A program made the position numbers and the translations under genes. Below are positions 58,648 through 64,000 of a stretch of 64,000 bases of DNA, in pieces. The number at the start of each line of letters is the position of its first letter. The stretch's first letter is position 1. The notes beneath the pieces are model-generated. The model was given only the letters and a program-made list of their open reading frames with translations. It had not been told where the DNA came from and searched no databases. This DNA comes from Amaranthus tricolor (lineage: Eukaryota; Streptophyta; Magnoliopsida; Caryophyllales; Amaranthaceae): contig NC_080060.1 in NCBI RefSeq assembly GCF_026212465.1, positions 20,871,655 to 20,935,654 of the forward strand, in the 5' to 3' direction.

Positions 58648-59604
58648 TTTAATTTTGTTATTTTTAATTTTTTTGTTGTATTGGTATTTTGTCTTAATAA
58701 TATTTTATGAATTACTTTTTTGTCTTATTAATATTTTTGGAAAAAGAGAGAAAAAAGGTGGAATAAAATATAAAATAGGAGAGAGTGGTGAGGAAACTTT
58801 TTTTTCCTCATGAATGGGATAAAGTTTAATAGCAAAAATTTCCACATAAAATGATGATGTCGATGAAGGAAAAAGTGTAGAGAGAGATTGGTAAAGATAT
58901 TTTTTTTTACATCATTGAGAGTGCTCTAATGATGTTTCCTATATTATTGACTTGCTTCACATCGAATGTCTCAAATGCGTAAAATATAACTTTTGAAAAG
59001 AGGCACAATTCAAGATCTATTTTGAGCGCTAGATTATAATTCTCTTAAACTATGGATACATAGTTTCTAAGAGATAATTCTGTAGACATAAATCCATTAC
59101 AAGCAAAATTTGACAAACAAATTTGATTTTTGAGTTAGCCGAGAATAGATTGATTATGATTAGTTTGCGAGTAGAGAGCAGAAAAAATAATTCTTAAGAA
59201 AGGGATTTTTCTGGTATGCTCGAAATGGTAAGTTTTTTTCTTCAATAAGTAACATGAACTTTGATATGTCTCTAGACCGGACATAGTTAGGAACACTAAT
59301 CCAACGAGACAATCTAATTGCTCAAACGCAACTCGATCAAGTTAAACTTGAGCTACCTCAAATTGAACTTAAAATCAATTTGAGTGTTGAGACCTTAATC
59401 TTTTAATGAGACTATATTGATATGTTCAAAACTCAACTAGAAAATTCACGAGAAACTCAAATAAGAAGATAAAAAATTATAATACTTAAGTTTGCAGCAA
59501 TGAATATGAAATCATAATCAACTCAAAATATTTAGTAGTTCAATTCAACTCTACTACATATTAACTCGAGCTTGTTTAAATCAGGTTAAAAATTTGTCGA
59601 AATG
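58648..59604. other. AT-rich intergenic sequence
   Basis: No gene. The 58735-58930 part with GAGAGTGGTGAGG and AGAGTGCTCTAATGATG resembles a MITE arm but lacks a clear partner. Confidence 0.4.
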
Positions 59605-59893
59605 TGTTAGAGTATATAACGTATCTTGGGGCCTCAACCATCAGCTTAAGCTTTTGGTTGAGTTGGTTCCTTAACATGGTATCAGAAGCCAATGTGACAA
59701 AAGGTCACGGGTTCGAATCTCAACCACCCCTCATTCAAAGTGGAATATTGAGCACCATGTATGAGGAGAACATGTGTTGCATCCACACTTCTAGCCCAAA
59801 GGGCTCTCGTGTGAGGGGGCGTGTTAGAGTATATAACATATTCTGGGGCTTCAACCATAAGCTTAAGCTTTTGGTTGAGTTGGTTCCTTGACA
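59605..59893 (+). mobile_element. TRIM retrotransposon, second copy, TSD AAATG
   Basis: LTRs 59605-59676 and 59822-59893 (72 bp each, TGTTAGAGTATATAAC...CA) are the reverse complement family of the TRIM at 26341. AAATG at 59600-59604 and 59894-59898. PBS TGGTATCAGAAGCC follows the left LTR; PPT-like GTGTGAGGGGGCG precedes the right LTR. The interior contains GGTCACGGGTTCGAATC, like a tRNA T-arm/pol III B-box. Confidence 0.95.
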
Positions 59894-60321
59894 AAATGCA
59901 ACTAAAAAATGAGACTAACTCAAATCATAATCAACCCAAAATATTTATTAGTTCAATTCAATTTATGCACAAAATCTTGATTATGATTCAACTTATTATT
60001 ATCACTCTTAATTGCTAATTCCTACGTTTTTTCGAAGGCTAAGTTGCCGGCATTTTCATTGTGCGGTCATTCTTTATATATTGAATTTCCAATATCGTCC
60101 TTAATGAAATTTCATAACTTTATCTCTCTAATTTCTCTCTAAAAACTCCTTGAACTAAAATTCAACTTCGAAACACTATGGCAAATAAAAATGATTACCA
60201 AAATGATTCGGTAAGCATCAATAACGATCATTAATTTTAAAAAATAATTAAAAAAATTGTTGGTGCTGAAATTTGATGCATGCCCGCTCTTTTGACTATA
60301 ACGTTTGCTAGGAAAATCATA
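59894..60321. other. AT-rich intergenic sequence
   Basis: No ORF or element recognised. Confidence 0.4.
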
Positions 60322-60631
60322 CTTCCTGTGTTCTGTATTAATGCTACATTATCATGGGCACACAAATTAAGAAATCTCCTCACCTACAGTGTAGCTTACT
60401 GTTCACATTATAGGGTATAATATTTTATTGTTGTTAATTGAAAAAGAAAAAGGAAAAATAGTTTAGATTAAAAACATAATTTCAGATTAAGTAAGATTTC
60501 AGATTCATTTCCCCCGAAAAAAGATTTTCCCACCCAAATATTAGAATTTCCTCCAATATTACAAATTTTTAGCAAAAGTACAAATTTTTACACAAAAGTC
60601 CACATTAATTTTTCGACGCAGTTGATTTGTC

Positions 60632-60994
60632 TATAAATAGATCAAACTGTGTATAAAATTTCAACACTTCTTCATTTCAATTCCTTCATTTGCTGTCTTC
60701 CCCTTTTAAATTGTCCATAAGAATTTGGATCCAATCATATTTCTTTCATTAAGTCTACAAAACCAACAACAAGCAATCAAAAATAACAAATGGCTGAGGT
60801 TCAAATTCAAGAAGAGGAATTCATTAATCCTGATATTGAGGTATTTATTTCACAAAAAAAAAAACTAAGCAAGTTAAACATCATTCATCATTCCAATTTT
60901 CACTTGTGTACGTTTATTTAACTCTCAGATTTAACGATTAACATCATTTGAAATTGTGCAAATGTAGGTATTTCAGCCTCATCTTAGTGCTTGA
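60632..60994 (+). other. Promoter-like region and short ORF of unknown type
   Basis: TATAAATA at 60632-60639 is followed by a CT-rich leader and ATG at 60790 (MAEVQIQEEEFINPDIE). A GTATTT donor-like site lies at 60841 and an acceptor-like TGTAG ends at 60967; joining them reaches a TGA at 60992-60994 after about 25 residues. Probably the first exon of a broken or captured gene. I cannot name it. Confidence 0.35.
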
Positions 60995-61315
60995 AACGAC
61001 AATGAGACAAAACACATTAACCATTGCGAAATCAGTAACTTTATAAAGTTTCAGCCTCATACCAAGAAATTGGTGTGGCGATGAAACAACATCAGATCGC
61101 AAGTTATACATGTGTTAATATCTCCTGCTCGTGTCAAGTAATCTAAGGTGGCAATGAAACACACTACTATGTACACATTTCATCAAGCAAATAACAATCA
61201 TCATTGAGAAAGCCAACAACACAACATTTTCGATAAATATAAACATCATCAATAATAATTAAATAAAAATTAGAATGCTCATGAGTTAATAATAATTAAA
61301 TAAAAGTTAGAATGC
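60995..61315. other. Non-coding sequence between the convergent units
   Basis: Contains repeated TTTCAGCCTCAT phrases (60971, 61039) and a tandem copy of GTTAGAATGCTCATGAGTTA near 61268 and 61308. No gene. Confidence 0.45.
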
Positions 61316-61573
61316 TCATGAGTTAAGACCACGGATTGTCGTCTTGCGTGGCCGCTTTGGCTTAGGTTCCACCTTATCAAATAATGCATAATCCTCCTCA
61401 TCTGGTAAACCGTAGTACCAAGGTGGGGGTTCTTGATCAGGATCATCAATACAATTTAATTCCCAACAATTCAAATAATAATGATCATACCACGAACTAA
61501 AGGTATTATCATATTTCATACATTCTCTTTGGACATCAGTTAATGAGTCGCACGATTTTTCCTTTGTTTCCAT
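61316..61573 (-). CDS. Small acidic hypothetical protein (85 aa)
   Basis: Starts METKEKSCDSLTDVQRECMK. It has a Tyr/Trp/Cys-rich centre (SSWYDHYYLNCWELNC), then DDPDQEPPPWYYGLPDEEDY, and a basic tail KPKRPRKTTIRGLNS. A Met 23 codons upstream (61642) would add a hydrophobic signal-like stretch, but TTTTTTGTTCCTACATAAG just before the preferred start looks like a splice acceptor. A TATA box and CT-rich leader on minus lie near 63465-63370, so this may be exon 2 of a gene with a 1.8-kb repeat-filled intron. I do not recognise the family. Confidence 0.4.
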   Translation of the reverse strand: METKEKSCDSLTDVQRECMKYDNTFSSWYDHYYLNCWELNCIDDPDQEPPPWYYGLPDEEDYALFDKVEPKPKRPRKTTIRGLNS

Positions 61574-61689
61574 CTCCAAAATAATCTTATGTAGGAACAA
61601 AAAACAGAACAGAGGAAGTACACATAATAAAAATCTTATCAATAGTAATAGACATTAAAAAAAAACTTATCGGAACTCAACCATGTACA

Positions 61690-62370
61690 TTAGTGTAAGA
61701 TAATAAATTAATATTGATTAACAGAAGTATTAGTTTACATAATAAAAATCAGAATGTGATTTACAGAAATAGGAAAAATTTGATCAATGTTAGTTAACAT
61801 AACAAAAATCAGAATGTGATTATCAGAAGTATAAGTTAACATAATAAAAATCAGAATGTGATTATCAGAAGTATAATTTAACATAATAAAAATCAGAATG
61901 TGATTTACAAAAATAGGAAAAAAATTTGATCAATGTTAGTTAACATAACAAAAATTAGAATGTGATTATCAGAAGTATAAGTTAACATAATAAAAATCAT
62001 AATGTGATTATCAAAAGTATAATTTAACATAATAAAAATCAGAATGTGATTTACAGAAATAAGAAAAATTTGATCAATGTTAGTTAACATAACAAAAACT
62101 AGAATGTGATTATCAGAAGTATAAGTTAACATAATAAAAATCAGAATATGTGATTATCAGAAGTATAAGTTAACATAATAAAAATCAGAATGTGATTAAC
62201 AGAAATAGGAAAAATTTGATCAAAATTAGTTAACAAAAAAAAAAATCAGAATGTGAATATCAGAAGTATAAGTTTACATAATAAAAATCATAATGTGATT
62301 AACAGAAATAGGAAAAATTTGATCAATGTAAGTTAACATAACAAAAATCAGAATGTGAATATCAAAATCA
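61690..62370. repeat. Tandem array, units of about 40 bp in higher-order blocks
   Basis: Repeats of AACATAATAAAAATCAGAAT followed by GTGATT(A/T)(A/T)CAGAAGTAT or GAAATAGGAAAAATTTGATC. Blocks of three to four units (about 150 bp) recur. AT-rich and non-coding; intron-like position on minus. Confidence 0.85.
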
Positions 62371-63080
62371 TAAACGTATTAAAATAAACATGAAATAAAA
62401 AAACAAAGCAGATCAAAGTTTTAAAAAATCAAAATAAGAACAACATGCAAGAGTATCATTAATGAAAACAGATTAGATCAAGTACTAAAACCAGATCATC
62501 ATTTTTGGAATTTAAAACAAATCAAAAACATAATCAAAAAAATAACATAATCAAAATCATAATCATATTAAAATAAACATGAGAAAAAAAAACAGAGCAG
62601 ATCCAACTTTAAAAAAATCGAAATAAGAACAACATGCAACAATATCATAAATGAAACCAGATCTGGTAAAGGACTAAAACCAGATCATGATTTTGGGATT
62701 AAAAACAGCTCAAAAACATAATCAAAAAAATAACATAATCAAAATCATAAACGTATTAAAATAAACATGAAATAAAAAAAAACAGAGCAGATCAAAGTTT
62801 AAAAAAATCAAAATAAGAACAACATGCAAGAGAATCATTAATGAAAATAGATCTGATCAAGTACTAAAACTAGATCATCATTTTCGAAATTTGAAACAAA
62901 TCAAAAACATAATCAAAAAAATAACATAAACAAAATCATAATCATATTAAAATAAACATGAAATAAAAAAAAACAGAGCAGATCGAAGTTAAAAAATATC
63001 AACATAAAAACAACATGCAAGAATATCATTAATGAAAACGGATCTGATAAAGTACTAAAACCAGATCATGATTTTCGGAT
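62370..63080. repeat. Tandem array, about 189-bp unit, four copies
   Basis: The marker TATTAAAATAAACATGA recurs near 62377, 62565, 62754 and 62945. Neighbouring bases alternate AAACG, AATCA, AAACG, AATCA, suggesting a two-unit higher-order period. The units contain GAACAACATGCAAGA and CCAGATCATCATTTT. Confidence 0.85.
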
Positions 63081-63470
63081 CAAAGCATACCAGATGACGA
63101 TTAAAGCGAAATATAGATCATTGTAAAACCGAAATGGATCAAAGCAAAGAGTATAAATAATATACCAGAAGAACTAGAGAAATTTCGGAAAACCCAGATG
63201 TAACGCTTTAACCAAATACAAAACCAAAGATCAGAAACAAAACCAGATTTAATCCCTCTTTTCGTCAAATATAGTGAAAGAAAACCAAAGAAATGAAATC
63301 AGAAACAAAGCCAAAGAATTGAAATCACAAACAAAGCCAAAGAGTTTAGGGTTAGGAGTTTTCTGAGATTTGTTAGAGAAAGAGAGAATGAGAGAGATAG
63401 AGAGGGGGAAACGGCAATGGACGGGAAATGTGATTAGGGTTAGGAGTGGGTAGGGGTTAGTTTATATAGG
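63081..63470 (-). promoter_or_regulatory. Promoter and CT-rich leader of the minus-strand unit
   Basis: On minus, TATATAAA (63461-63468) is followed by CTCTCTATCTCTCTCATTCT (63385-63405) and AACCCTAAAC, a pattern of plant transcription starts and leaders. TTGGCTTTGTTTCTGATTTC is repeated downstream. This is consistent with exon 1 and intron 1 of the small ORF at 61316-61573. Confidence 0.45.
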
Positions 63471-64000
63471 AAATTAATCAACGGTTAGATCAAGGCCAAA
63501 CAAAATCCAACGGTTGATACCAATCCCACCATTAATAGTAGGAAGTTGCGAAGGTTGGTTTAAATGGGAGAAATAATTAATTGAGATAGTGTATTTAAAT
63601 GGGGGAATAATTAATTGGGATGGTGGGTTATGAGAGATTAGGTGAGTTTTTAATGAGAATAATAAATATGGAGGGAATATTAATTTTAATTGGGAATAGA
63701 TAAAGATTAAATAATGATAGGTAAAAAAGTTAAAGAGGTACAGAGTAGGATAAAAATAGGGGTAGGTAGAATTTTAAATGATTGTTTTATTACTAAAATG
63801 GAAATGTAGCAAGTAATATGAAATTGCCAAAAATGGAATATGTAGCAAGTATTATGGAACGGAGGAAGTATTAATGCAATTATTACAACATTAGAAAAGA
63901 GACTTCAAGATCTTTCCAATGATATATTATATACCCAATTCCGATAACTGAGCGAGAAATGAAGATCAGTTAAAGTTTGCTTGGGCTAAAATTTAATACA
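63471..64000. other. Non-coding right end
   Basis: GGGAATAATTAATTGGGATG is repeated near 63568 and 63602. Two copies of ATGTAGCAAGTA(A/T)TATG lie near 63804 and 63840, next to the GGAACGGAGGAAG MITE-type end. No gene. Confidence 0.5.

Larger units (their letters stand above)
60322..63868. mobile_element. Possible large mariner/Stowaway-ended element
   Basis: The left end CTTCCTGTGTTCTGTATTAA and the right end in reverse CTTCCTCCGTTCCATAATAC align over about 35 bp (both continue TGCTACAT) and are bordered by TA. That is the form of Tc1/mariner and Stowaway ends. The interior has two inward-facing TATA boxes, two small ORF starts and long tandem arrays but no DD39D transposase. The ends could also belong to two separate decayed MITEs. 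Confidence 0.4.

Noticed and set aside
61690..63080. CRISPR-like regular repeats
   Set aside because: Head-to-tail AT-rich tandem repeats without unique spacers in plant DNA; not a CRISPR array.

Overview
This window is plant nuclear DNA, almost certainly from a eudicot, and nearly all of it is transposable elements nested inside one another. The signs are AT-rich spacers, long (TA)n and (TTA)n microsatellites, and plant-type superfamilies: Ty3/gypsy chromoviruses, Ty1/copia, TRIMs, MULEs, hAT, RTE-type LINEs and mariner-like ends. Host-type gene fragments carry plant introns. Some short repeats remind me of Caryophyllales genomes, but I cannot name a species. I see no rRNA or tRNA gene, no CRISPR array and no complete host gene.

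Layout. 1-2351 (minus): an uninterrupted Mutator-like transposase ORF running off the left edge, with a 5' region to about 3000 holding two near-palindromes. 3833-8451 (plus): a complete non-autonomous LTR retrotransposon with 857/858-bp LTRs, TSD GGTTC, PBS and PPT. It carries one degraded acidic ORF and no pol. 8862-10308 (minus): exons of a CMP-sialic-acid/nucleotide-sugar-transporter-like gene with internal exons missing. 10610-24391 (minus): a copia element reduced to gag, protease and GAG-pre-integrase. Its 5' LTR is split at 13252 by a full chromovirus (13253-24104, TSD CTAGT, about 2.6-kb LTRs, extra ORF before gag, degraded gag-pol, chromodomain).

25563-34620: a (TA)n tract, a TRIM (26341-26608), a gene-like ORF with Ulp1-like remnants on plus, and a FAR1-type MULE transposase pseudogene on minus flanked by about 112-bp direct-repeat arrays. 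35290-36955: a LINE endonuclease region cut off by a 1.1-kb LTR-like element (36956-38043). 38044-48131: a 5'-truncated chromovirus pol split by a solo LTR (38063-45427, TSD GCTGC). That LTR itself contains an autonomous-type hAT (39662-43047, TSD CCCATCCA) and a Pack-MULE-like element (43631-44863) carrying PPR and BRI1-like fragments.

48183-52740: a putative 3' LTR and AT-rich repeat remnants. 52750-55640 (minus): a second, nearly full-length LINE with a mutated RT active site. 56687-58639: a non-autonomous hAT-like element with a smaller one and a (TA)n tract inside. 59605-59893: a second TRIM. 60322-63868: a possible mariner-like element, or a host locus, with convergent promoters, a small unknown ORF and intron-like tandem arrays.

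The most interesting signals are serial stem-loops in the chromovirus LTRs whose stems co-vary, the extra ORF ending six bases before gag, the Pack-MULE fusing PPR and BRI1-like sequence, the FAR1/Ulp1 locus between satellite arrays, and a chimeric junction around 36956-38062. Coding genes here act for element mobility; almost all are visibly inactivated. The clear exception is the MULE ORF at the left edge.
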